Assembly: GCA_903834675.1 (NCBI GenBank)
Contig: CAILKC010000130.1
Span: 1-7,904 of the forward strand
Direction of reading: 5' to 3'
DNA length: 7,904 nt
Source: an uncultured Victivallales bacterium
GTDB taxonomy: Bacteria; Verrucomicrobiota; Lentisphaeria; Oligosphaerales; JAFGRS01
The notes under the pieces: model-generated
The model's input: only the letters and a program-made list of their open reading frames with translations
Told to the model about the DNA's origin: nothing
Databases searched by the model: none
Shown here: in pieces, positions 1 to 5,789 of the stretch
How the letters are laid out: each line of letters begins with the position of its first letter
How positions within the stretch are numbered: position 1 is the first letter of the stretch
Translations under genes and position numbers: made by a program

Positions 1-1
1 C

Positions 2-310
2 GACGGCACCCAGCGCCGCTTTCCCGATCTGCCCGAGGCCATCGACGCGGCCGCGGCCCTCGCAGACCCTGGCGAACTCCGCACCCACTTCCATATTCCC
101 TTGTGCGTCGCCAGCGGACCGGGATTCCGCTCCACCCGCGACGACCTCGACGACCGCTTCTGGCGGCAAGTGGCAACCGGCCACGCGCCGCACCTCGAGG
201 TGGAAACCTATACCTTCGCCGTGCTGCCCCCCGAACTGCGCAGCATGCCGGTGGCGGAGAACATCGCGGCCGAGCTGACCTGGGTGCGCCAAGCCCTGGC
301 CGGAGGTTGA
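2..310 (+). CDS. eboE: Metabolite traffic protein EboE, C-terminal fragment (5' end outside window)
   Basis: The reading frame is open from the first bases and stops with TGA at 308-310, leaving about 102 residues. Visible landmarks are RFPDLPEA, then LRTHFHIPL, then STRDDL, then HLEVETYTFAVLPPELR and a final helix ending TWVRQALAGG. This series matches, from memory, the C-terminal end of EboE, a TIM-barrel protein of the sugar-phosphate-isomerase/epimerase type. EboE belongs to the conserved bacterial and plastid ebo cluster, which is linked to export or handling of a prenylated or cyclitol-like metabolite; the exact reaction is not established. The rest of the cluster would lie to the left of the window. 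The gene converges on the reverse-strand GNAT gene with only 31 bp between stop codons, and no terminator is visible there. The alternative is a related xylose-isomerase-like barrel protein; the HLEVETYT segment makes EboE the better call. Confidence 0.68.
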   Translation, partial: DGTQRRFPDLPEAIDAAAALADPGELRTHFHIPLCVASGPGFRSTRDDLDDRFWRQVATGHAPHLEVETYTFAVLPPELRSMPVAENIAAELTWVRQALAGG

Positions 311-341
311 TGCAGGCCGGGTAGAAAATGACAAAGTAGCC

Positions 342-1175
342 TCAAAAGTCGAGGGTTGACCCCTGAGTCAAGCAGAAATGCTCCATCCGGCAAACCTGCC
401 GAAAGCCCAGTCGCTCATAGACCTTGAAGGCCATCGCGGTTGAGGCCAGGGTGGCGATACGGTAGCCCAGCCGTTCGGCTTCGCGTAACGGCGTGAGCGT
501 CATGGCCGCGCCGATGCCCAGCCGCCGGGCTTCCGGCAGGGTCGAGACAAAGTGAATCCCGGCCACCCCCGCGCCCAGGCATACGTGGGAGGTTGCGACC
601 GGCTTGCCATCCAGGTATCCGAGGTAGTTGCGGACCGGCCACGCCAGTCCCAGACCCGACATCATGTTGAAGATGCCGGCCTCCGATTCCGGCGGTTGTT
701 GAAAGCCGGCGACGAACGTACGGGTCCAGACTTTCAGGGTATCGTGGTCCGACACCGATTCGACGGTGAAACGAGGCGGGCCGGATTGTTCCCGATCCAG
801 GTTTTGGAGGTCGACCGCCATACCCGGGGCATCGTCGTTCAGGCGAAATCCGTAGGGCAAAAGCTGCCTTTCCCAGTCGGCCCGCACCAGATCCGGCATC
901 AGCCACCAGGTGAAAGCCGGCACCGCGTGGTTACGGAAATAGGCGACCGCATCACGGATGGCTTGCTCATCCCCGGCCGCTGTCGGCCGGGTGCAGAGGA
1001 CGCCATTGAACCACGCCCAAGACGGCATGGGCGCGCGCCAGCGCATCAGCGCCGAATCGGCGACGACCTCCATGCCGTCCAAGCGCCCCAAGTGGCGGAA
1101 AAAAGCGTACAGGTTGAGCCTCACGGCATGGCTCAAGGCCGCCGGAGATAGGTCGTGCAAGATGCCGTCGATCAT
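342..1175 (-). CDS. GNAT-family N-acetyltransferase inside an inverted-repeat cassette
   Basis: A predicted 277-residue GNAT acyltransferase that would transfer an acetyl group from acetyl-CoA to an unknown amine. The acetyl-CoA pyrophosphate-binding motif is RRLGIGAA (residues 217-224), preceded by the strand GIHFVSTLPEA and followed by the typical YERLGFRQV strand (from 253). The first 130 residues are a less conserved N-terminal half, as in two-part GNAT proteins. I chose the ATG at 1175 because GAGGA (1183-1187 on the reverse strand) sits 7 nt upstream. A longer in-frame ATG at 1205 has no properly spaced site. The last eight residues, TQGSTLDF, and the first T of the stop codon are encoded by one arm of a 24-bp inverted repeat whose other arm is at 1237-1260. 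The original C-terminus may therefore have been replaced or tailored by the repeat. The substrate cannot be inferred. It is convergent with eboE and 206 bp downstream of the serine hydrolase on the same strand. Confidence 0.88.
   Translation of the reverse strand: MIDGILHDLSPAALSHAVRLNLYAFFRHLGRLDGMEVVADSALMRWRAPMPSWAWFNGVLCTRPTAAGDEQAIRDAVAYFRNHAVPAFTWWLMPDLVRADWERQLLPYGFRLNDDAPGMAVDLQNLDREQSGPPRFTVESVSDHDTLKVWTRTFVAGFQQPPESEAGIFNMMSGLGLAWPVRNYLGYLDGKPVATSHVCLGAGVAGIHFVSTLPEARRLGIGAAMTLTPLREAERLGYRIATLASTAMAFKVYERLGFRQVCRMEHFCLTQGSTLDF
344..367 (-). repeat. 24-bp inverted repeat, inner-left arm of GNAT cassette
   Basis: Reverse-complement copy of 1237-1260, identical over 24 bp; the core on the reverse strand is GGGGTCAACCCTCGAC followed by four Ts. 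It lies inside the 3' end of the GNAT coding region. Beyond the arm (321-343) the DNA is locally AT-rich, and a short loose match (GCT..TTGT) continues outside both arms. The core contains a small palindrome (GGGTCAACCC). The style recalls, from memory, the ends of REP/Y1-transposase (TnpA_REP-like) elements, but no transposase is present. Confidence 0.85.
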
Positions 1176-1182
1176 GGTTTGT

Positions 1183-1187
1183 TCCTC
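1183..1187 (-). promoter_or_regulatory. Ribosome binding site deciding the GNAT start
   Basis: Reverse-strand GAGGA is 7 nt upstream of the ATG at 1175. It favours that start over the in-frame ATG ten codons upstream. Confidence 0.65.
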
Positions 1188-1236
1188 ATTCGACGTTCCG
1201 CTCATGCCTCGACGCCACCGGATGCCGACAGAGACC

Positions 1237-1260
1237 CTCAGGGGTCAACCCTCGACTTTT
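1237..1260 (+). repeat. 24-bp inverted repeat, right arm of GNAT cassette
   Basis: Perfect inverted copy of 344-367. It lies 62 bp upstream of the GNAT start codon and is followed by an AT-rich stretch holding a small hairpin (GTATT-gacag-AATAC, 1267-1281). Just inside the arm, GACCC-tcag-GGGTC (1234-1247) can also form a hairpin. Confidence 0.85.
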
Positions 1261-1309
1261 AGCTTTGTATTGACAGAATACGGAACCACCTATCGATCGG
1301 CTGACCGAA

Positions 1310-1331
1310 CCCGGGCGGCGGGCGGCCCGGG
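1310..1331. terminator. GC-rich hairpin downstream of the serine hydrolase gene
   Basis: CCCGGGC (1310-1316), an 8-nt loop, then GCCCGGG (1325-1331): a 7-bp perfect stem about 50 bp beyond the hydrolase stop. There is no T-run on either side, so if it ends transcription it is not a canonical intrinsic terminator. Confidence 0.25.
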
Positions 1332-1381
1332 CGGGACTCCCCTGGGCAACTCGGATGCCCTTCCCCATGCCGTCCTTGGGG

Positions 1382-2494
1382 TCAGACCAGACCCAGGGCT
1401 TCGTAGGCGGCGGAGTGGACGCGGCGGCGCCACTCGAAGAAGCCGTGTTCGAGGCGACACTCGCGGCGGGGGTGGACGGCGTTGGTCAGGAGGATGACGG
1501 CGAGATCGGCTTCCGGGTCGATCCACAGGGACGTCCCGGTAAAGCCGGTGTGGCCGAAGCTCGAGGCGCTGAGGTGAGCGCCGCCCGAGGAGTTCTCGGA
1601 CGGGCTGTCCCAGCCCAGACAGCGCGAACTCCCGGGCACCCGGCCGGCCGGCCGGGTGAACTGGGCGATCGTCTCGGCCTGCAAGAGCCGCCCGTCGGGC
1701 CCCTCGCCGCGACGGAGCAGCAGGCGCGCCAAGCGGCACAGGTCCGCCGCCGTCGCAAACAGCCCCGCGTGTCCGGCCACCCCACCCAGCCAACGCGCGT
1801 TCTCGTCATGGACCACGCCCTGCCAGGCCTCGCCGCCGGGAGCGCTGCATTCCGTGGGCAGGGCCCGGTCGCGCCGCCAAGGTGGTAGGCAAAACCGCGT
1901 CTGGCGCATCCCCAGCGGTGCGAAGACGGCCTCGTGCAGCACGCCAGGCCAAGGGCGGCCAAACGCCTCATCGAGAACGAAACCCAACACCATCATGCCG
2001 ATGTCGGAGTACACCGTGGCGTGGCCAGGAGGCGCGGTCAGGGCCGTCTGGAGCACGGCTTGAGGTCGGGCGGCGGGCGGCAGGTCCAGCCTCTGGTGAA
2101 AGGCCAGATGAGCCGGGAACCCGGCGCTGTGGGTGAGGAGGTGTCGAATCGTGACCGCTCGTCGCGGGGGGCTGGGAGCGCGGGCGAGGTCGATGAACGC
2201 GGGCAGAAAACGCGCCACCGGATCATCGAGCCCAAGCAGGCCACGCTCCATCGCCAGCATGGTGGCCGTCGTGGTAGCGACGACCTTGGTCAGGGAGGCC
2301 AGGTCGACATAGTCCGAGGCGCGGACCGGACGCGGACCGTCGTAACGCTGCAACCCATGCGGGATGAGAATGTCGTCGGAGGTCGAGCTGGCCAGCGCCA
2401 GGACGCCGCCCGGCCAGGCATGGGCCTGCAACGCCCGAGCCAGGACGCCGCGCGCCAACGCCGCCACCGCACCTGCATATCGTGGGCTTGGCAT
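1382..2494 (-). CDS. Beta-lactamase-fold serine hydrolase (class C / PBP4*-like family)
   Basis: A predicted 370-residue serine hydrolase of the beta-lactamase / D-aminopeptidase family (Pfam Beta-lactamase, COG1680). The nucleophile motif SLTK is at residues 67-70. The second motif is YSD (162-164), a common variant of YxN in esterase- and amidase-like members. The third triad is HTG in FGHTGFTGT (315-317). The segment HDENARWLGGVAGHAGLFATAADL (from 229) is typical of family members linked to cell-wall turnover. No convincing signal peptide is seen, so it may act in the cytoplasm, for example on muropeptides or small esters; this is inference. I prefer the ATG at 2494. A GTG at 2569 would add 25 residues of low-quality sequence and would run through a promoter-like element. 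Neither start has a strong ribosome binding site, so the start is the weakest part of the call. It is divergent from the kinase gene. Confidence 0.86.
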   Translation of the reverse strand: MPSPRYAGAVAALARGVLARALQAHAWPGGVLALASSTSDDILIPHGLQRYDGPRPVRASDYVDLASLTKVVATTTATMLAMERGLLGLDDPVARFLPAFIDLARAPSPPRRAVTIRHLLTHSAGFPAHLAFHQRLDLPPAARPQAVLQTALTAPPGHATVYSDIGMMVLGFVLDEAFGRPWPGVLHEAVFAPLGMRQTRFCLPPWRRDRALPTECSAPGGEAWQGVVHDENARWLGGVAGHAGLFATAADLCRLARLLLRRGEGPDGRLLQAETIAQFTRPAGRVPGSSRCLGWDSPSENSSGGAHLSASSFGHTGFTGTSLWIDPEADLAVILLTNAVHPRRECRLEHGFFEWRRRVHSAAYEALGLV

Positions 2495-2524
2495 CTGGGA
2501 GTGTACCGGGAAAACGGAGTAATG

Positions 2525-2533
2525 TGATATAGT
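2525..2533 (+). promoter_or_regulatory. Extended -10 promoter-like element upstream of the kinase gene
   Basis: TGATATAGT fits the extended -10 pattern TGnTATAnT. No good -35 is seen 16-18 bp upstream. The sequence closely resembles the element at 5716-5724 in front of the UroD-family gene (both AATG...TATAGTG). Used from here, the kinase leader would be about 320 nt long. Confidence 0.35.
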
Positions 2534-2535
2534 GT

Positions 2536-2801
2536 GTCGCTTGACGGTCGGCGACGCAAGCTGCGGCACGGTGAAATCTCAGACTGATTCGCACTGCTGA
2601 GAAGCCGACGACGAGCGCCCCCACGAGGGCAAGCCGCAGGCACAGGCCGGGGGTCGTTGGCAGGATTCCTGCTTATGTTTATGGTGCGGGCGTAGAGCGT
2701 GGGTTGAAGCGACGGGCTGTCGGCATAGGCTAATTCTGCTGACAGATGCTGCGCTGCCACCGCGAGGGCAACGGTCGGTCGAGACGACGGGCGGCCGACC
2801 G
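2536..2801. other. Hairpin-rich intergenic region between divergent genes
   Basis: The gap between the hydrolase and the kinase has no credible small ORF but holds several stems: GTCGC/GCGAC (2536-2540/2551-2555), TCTCAG/CTGAGA (2577-2582/2597-2602), GCCGACGAC/GTCGTTGGC (2604-2612/2653-2661, one G-T), GCAGGA-t-TCCTGC (2660-2672), CTGTCGGCA/TGCTGACAG (2717-2725/2737-2745, one G-T) and CGGTCGG/CCGACCG (2772-2778/2795-2801). It could be a structured leader, a small RNA, or chance pairing in GC-rich DNA. I do not recognise RNase P RNA, tmRNA or SRP RNA here. Confidence 0.3.
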
Positions 2802-2847
2802 AGCCTCTCCTGACGGTGACCGCTGCTAGAGTCGGAATGGTGGACAC

Positions 2848-2852
2848 GAAGG
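2848..2852 (+). promoter_or_regulatory. Ribosome binding site deciding the kinase start
   Basis: GAAGG with 8 nt to the ATG at 2861. It supports this start over the in-frame GTG at 2816 and ATG at 2837, and the protein then begins directly with its zinc ribbon (MRFLCPQC). Confidence 0.55.
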
Positions 2853-2860
2853 CCTCGGAC

Positions 2861-5659
2861 ATGAGATTCCTCTGCCCACAGTGCTCGTGCTTGGTGAGCT
2901 GCGCCGACAGCGATTGCGGCGGGAGCGCGCAGTGCCCCGATTGCCTGCACAGTGTCGCGGTGCCCGCCGGGCGCTGTGAGCCCGGCGCCGTGATCGGCGA
3001 CTTCGTCGTGCGCGAGCGCATCGCGGCTGGCGGGATGGGTACGGTCTATCGCGCCGACCAGCTCTCCCTGCTACGCCCGGCCGCACTCAAGATTCTGCAC
3101 GCCAGCCTGTCGGCCTCGCCGAGCCAACTCAACCGCTTCCTGAAAGAGGCCCGCATCGCGGCGTCCGTGAATCACCCCAACCTGATCGGGGTGTTCGCCG
3201 TGGGCGAGGAGGATGGCCTCCACTACCTCGCTATGGAGTACATCCGCGGCAAGTCCGTCCAGGACGTGCTGACTGCCCAGGGCCGGCTGCCTCTGGAACA
3301 GGCCGCGGACATCGCGGTTCAGGTGGCGGCCGGACTGGACGCCGCCTGGAAGAAGCGCAGCATCGTGCATTGCGACGTCAAGCCGGGAAATATCCTGCTG
3401 CCGGACGAGGGCGGCGTGAAGATCGCCGACCTGGGGCTGGCTGAGATCGGCGGCACCAGCCCCGTGCAGGGAGAGGACGACGACACCTTCGGCGGCAGTC
3501 CTTACTACGTCTGCCCCGAGGTGATCCTGGGCAAGACCCTCGACCACCGTAGCGACCTCTACAGCCTCGGCATCACCCTGTTTGAGATGCTTACCGGCCA
3601 CCTGCCCTTTGAGGGCACCGAGCTCTCCGAGATCGCGGGTCGGCATCTGTACGCGCCGCCGCCCGACCCGCGCCGCTTTGCTCCCGAGCTCCCGCCGGGC
3701 GTCGCCGATATCGTCACCCGCCTGCTCAGCAAAGCCCCCGAGGACCGCTTCCAATCTGCCGCGGAGCTGATTCAGGCCCTGCGCGTGCAGGTGCTCCTGC
3801 GGACATCGCCCGAACTGGCCGGCGAGACGCCTCAGGTCAAGGGCACTTCCAAGCCCTCGCGTTGGCCGTGCCCCGCCTGCGCCCGCTCGAATGTCGAAAC
3901 CGCGCGCTACTGCGTCGGCTGCGGCGCCTACGGGCGCTTCCCCTGCCCTCTGTGCGGCGAGGAAGTTGTGCTGAATGCGCAGTTCTGCTCCCATTGCGGC
4001 GGCAACCTGGCCGAACAGCGTCAGGGCATCGTGCGTCAGGCGGAGAGCCTGCTGTCGCGCATGGACGAGGTGCTCTCCAAAGGTGATATGAACAGCGTCG
4101 GCCGGCTGGTCGGCGAGTTCCGAGCCCTCGATCAGTCCGTGCTTCCCGAGCTGGTTCGCGGCCAGTTCAATGACGTCGTCTCCCACTTGAGCACCCTGTC
4201 TGAAATCAAGGTCCAGGAGGCGCGCGAGGGCCTCCGCCTCGATCTGCTGGAGCAGGCGGCAGGCGCCCTGGTCTCCGTGGCGGGCGTAGAGCAATACCAG
4301 TGGCTCAAGGACCAGGTCGACGCCCTCAAGAACGACATGGCCCAAACCGTGTTTCAGGCGGGGTCGGCCCTCAAGTCTAACTGCCCGGCCACCTGCCAGC
4401 GCTTCCTGACCCAGAGCGTGGTCTGGCAGGGCGGCAGCCTCGGCGCCCGGTTTCAGGAACTCAAACAGCAGTGCGATGCCTCTCTGGCGCTCAGGGATCA
4501 TGCCGCCCTGGAGGCCCAGGCGGTCATCGATTCGGCCCAGCCGGACCTCCGCGACGCGGTCCAGGCCCAACGCAATCTGGCGCGCTGTCGCATGTCGCCC
4601 AAGATCATGGTGCTGGCGCCGGACGAGGCGGACACGCAGGCGGACGGCAGGTTGGTCGCCCTCGCGGAACGCTTGGAGAAAATCCTCCGCGAAGGGCTGG
4701 CGCAATGGCTCGAGCAGGAGGCTTGGGCGCCGGTGGCCGATCTGCTCGAGATGGTGCGCGCCTGCGAGGATGACAGCCTGGCCGGGGTTGAACGCTTCAT
4801 CTCGTCCAGCGTCTCGCAGGAAATCCAGGATCGCTACCGGGCGGCTCTCGACGCCGAGCGCGCCAAAGACGTCCGCCGGGCCATGCGGCGCTGGAACGAG
4901 GTCCTGTCCGTGCCGCCGCGACTGCTGCCGAGACAGATCCGGCGTGAAGCGTTGGCCTTCCCGGCTCGGCGCAGCCGCATGATCACGGAGCAGCGCCGAC
5001 CGCTGCTGCGGGCTAGCTTGTCCGCGGTGTTCTTCCTGTGGTGCCTGTCGTTCTGCCTGGCGACCATCGACGTGGTGGTCCTCTGGTTCAACGAGGAACC
5101 TGTCGTGTCGACCGTGCGCTCTCACGCCGTACCCATCGCGGTGCAGTTGGTCATCATCGCGCTGTTTGCGCGTCTGCTGCGCAATCCGCGCGCCCTCAGC
5201 GAGGATGATCCCGTCCCAGGGCGACAGCCGCCGGTGTTCGTCAGCGGCCTGATGATGCTCTGGATCCTGTCGCCGCTGAATGGAGTCTTAGTGTCTCTCT
5301 GCCACCGGGCCGGCACCCTGGCTCTGTCGGGCGAGCTGCCGACGATGCTTGAACCCCTCGCCGCCCCCTGGGTGGCGCTGACCTTGGCAACCCTGTTCTG
5401 GTTGATCGGCGACTTCAGGATCGCCGGACGCTATCGCTCACCGCTGGTCCGCTGTGGCATGACCCTGTCGTGGTTTATCGCGCTTGGGGTGGTTTACCTG
5501 CTTTGGAGCCTGCCCTTGGACACGCCACTGCTGCAAGTGGCCGTGGCCATGTACCAGGCCATCGCCTTCGCCCTGTTGCAGTTTGCCAACTACCTGTGGC
5601 TCAAGAGTCGCAGCGATAAGACCGAAGTCCATCCCGAACTGCTCCCGTCCGTCCCGTGA
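2861..5659 (+). CDS. Membrane-anchored Ser/Thr protein kinase with two zinc-ribbon modules
   Basis: A predicted 932-residue Hanks-type kinase. Residues 5-28 are a cysteine-rich zinc ribbon (CPQC...CPDC, seven Cys). The kinase domain spans about 46-310: glycine loop AAGGMGTVY (first Gly replaced by Ala), lysine in AALKIL (K77), FLKEARIA (E96), catalytic loop HCDVKPGN (H170, D172, K174, N177), DLG (D190) in place of DFG, and PYYVCPE (E220). HCD makes it a non-RD kinase, yet Lys, catalytic Asp, Asn and metal-binding Asp are all present, so activity is expected. A double zinc ribbon follows (CPAC..CVGC..CPLC..CSHC, 337-379), then about 320 mostly helical residues. The C-terminal part has about six hydrophobic segments (near 720-742, 756-773, 792-813, 830-852, 866-886, 890-914). 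Kinase and ribbons are probably cytoplasmic and tethered by the tail. No substrate or partner is evident. It is 130 bp upstream of the UroD-family gene, which has its own promoter-like element. Confidence 0.93.
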   Translation: MRFLCPQCSCLVSCADSDCGGSAQCPDCLHSVAVPAGRCEPGAVIGDFVVRERIAAGGMGTVYRADQLSLLRPAALKILHASLSASPSQLNRFLKEARIAASVNHPNLIGVFAVGEEDGLHYLAMEYIRGKSVQDVLTAQGRLPLEQAADIAVQVAAGLDAAWKKRSIVHCDVKPGNILLPDEGGVKIADLGLAEIGGTSPVQGEDDDTFGGSPYYVCPEVILGKTLDHRSDLYSLGITLFEMLTGHLPFEGTELSEIAGRHLYAPPPDPRRFAPELPPGVADIVTRLLSKAPEDRFQSAAELIQALRVQVLLRTSPELAGETPQVKGTSKPSRWPCPACARSNVETARYCVGCGAYGRFPCPLCGEEVVLNAQFCSHCGGNLAEQRQGIVRQAESLLSRMDEVLSKGDMNSVGRLVGEFRALDQSVLPELVRGQFNDVVSHLSTLSEIKVQEAREGLRLDLLEQAAGALVSVAGVEQYQWLKDQVDALKNDMAQTVFQAGSALKSNCPATCQRFLTQSVVWQGGSLGARFQELKQQCDASLALRDHAALEAQAVIDSAQPDLRDAVQAQRNLARCRMSPKIMVLAPDEADTQADGRLVALAERLEKILREGLAQWLEQEAWAPVADLLEMVRACEDDSLAGVERFISSSVSQEIQDRYRAALDAERAKDVRRAMRRWNEVLSVPPRLLPRQIRREALAFPARRSRMITEQRRPLLRASLSAVFFLWCLSFCLATIDVVVLWFNEEPVVSTVRSHAVPIAVQLVIIALFARLLRNPRALSEDDPVPGRQPPVFVSGLMMLWILSPLNGVLVSLCHRAGTLALSGELPTMLEPLAAPWVALTLATLFWLIGDFRIAGRYRSPLVRCGMTLSWFIALGVVYLLWSLPLDTPLLQVAVAMYQAIAFALLQFANYLWLKSRSDKTEVHPELLPSVP

Positions 5660-5715
5660 TCGCCTCAGACCAGGCCCGCGCGGCGTGCCCCTGCCGGGTT
5701 ACCCCCGCGGCTGAA

Positions 5716-5724
5716 TGCTATAGT
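5716..5724 (+). promoter_or_regulatory. Extended -10 promoter-like element of the UroD-family gene
   Basis: TGCTATAGT matches TGnTATAnT. The 17-18 bp upstream position (GGGTTA/CGGGTT) is a poor -35. It would start a transcript near 5731, giving a leader of about 60 nt. Confidence 0.42.
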
Positions 5725-5735
5725 GCATCATGCTT

Positions 5736-5770
5736 TGCGCCGGTATCTTCGGCGCAGTTGCCGCCGCAAC
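5736..5770 (+). promoter_or_regulatory. Two adjacent hairpins in the UroD-family leader
   Basis: TGCGCCG-gtatctt-CGGCGCA (5736-5756) is followed without a gap by GTTGC-cgcc-GCAAC (5757-5770). The second stem ends 6 nt before the ribosome binding site. They could be an mRNA-stabilising 5' structure or a regulatory leader. Confidence 0.35.
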
Positions 5771-5776
5771 AGCAGC

Positions 5777-5781
5777 AGGAG
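5777..5781 (+). promoter_or_regulatory. Ribosome binding site deciding the UroD-family start
   Basis: AGGAG with 8 nt to the ATG at 5790. It rules in this start over the in-frame ATG at 5730, whose extra 20 residues are translated from the hairpin leader. Confidence 0.8.
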
Positions 5782-5789
5782 CTCTTATC

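Larger units (their letters stand above)
344..1260. mobile_element. Candidate non-autonomous cassette: inverted repeats around a single GNAT gene
   Basis: A 917-bp unit bounded by perfect 24-bp inverted repeats and carrying only the GNAT gene. No transposase, integrase or clear target-site duplication is visible, so mobility would have to come from a factor supplied in trans. The assignment is inference from the repeat pair and from the repeat running into the coding end. Confidence 0.45.

Noticed and set aside
552..1151. 199-codon forward open frame inside the GNAT gene
   Set aside because: Antisense shadow of the GNAT gene, without its own motif or ribosome binding site.
1379..1394. GGGTC-agacca-GACCC hairpin at the serine hydrolase stop, similar in style to the cassette arm (GGGGTCA)
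   Set aside because: Only 5 bp of stem, no T-run, and the match to the 24-bp arm is limited to a few bases.
2536..2801. RNase P RNA, tmRNA or SRP RNA in the kinase leader
   Set aside because: None of the conserved sequence blocks of these RNAs could be found; only generic stems are visible.
2290..3021. 243-codon reverse-strand open frame spanning the divergent gap
   Set aside because: It overlaps the hydrolase 5' end and kinase zinc ribbon in other frames, with low-complexity residues and no family resemblance.
3071..5125. 684-codon reverse-strand open frame opposite the kinase gene
   Set aside because: It mirrors the codon positions of a GC-rich gene with clear kinase motifs. Its translation is low in recognisable motifs and rich in Arg, Gly, Ala and His-type antisense residues.
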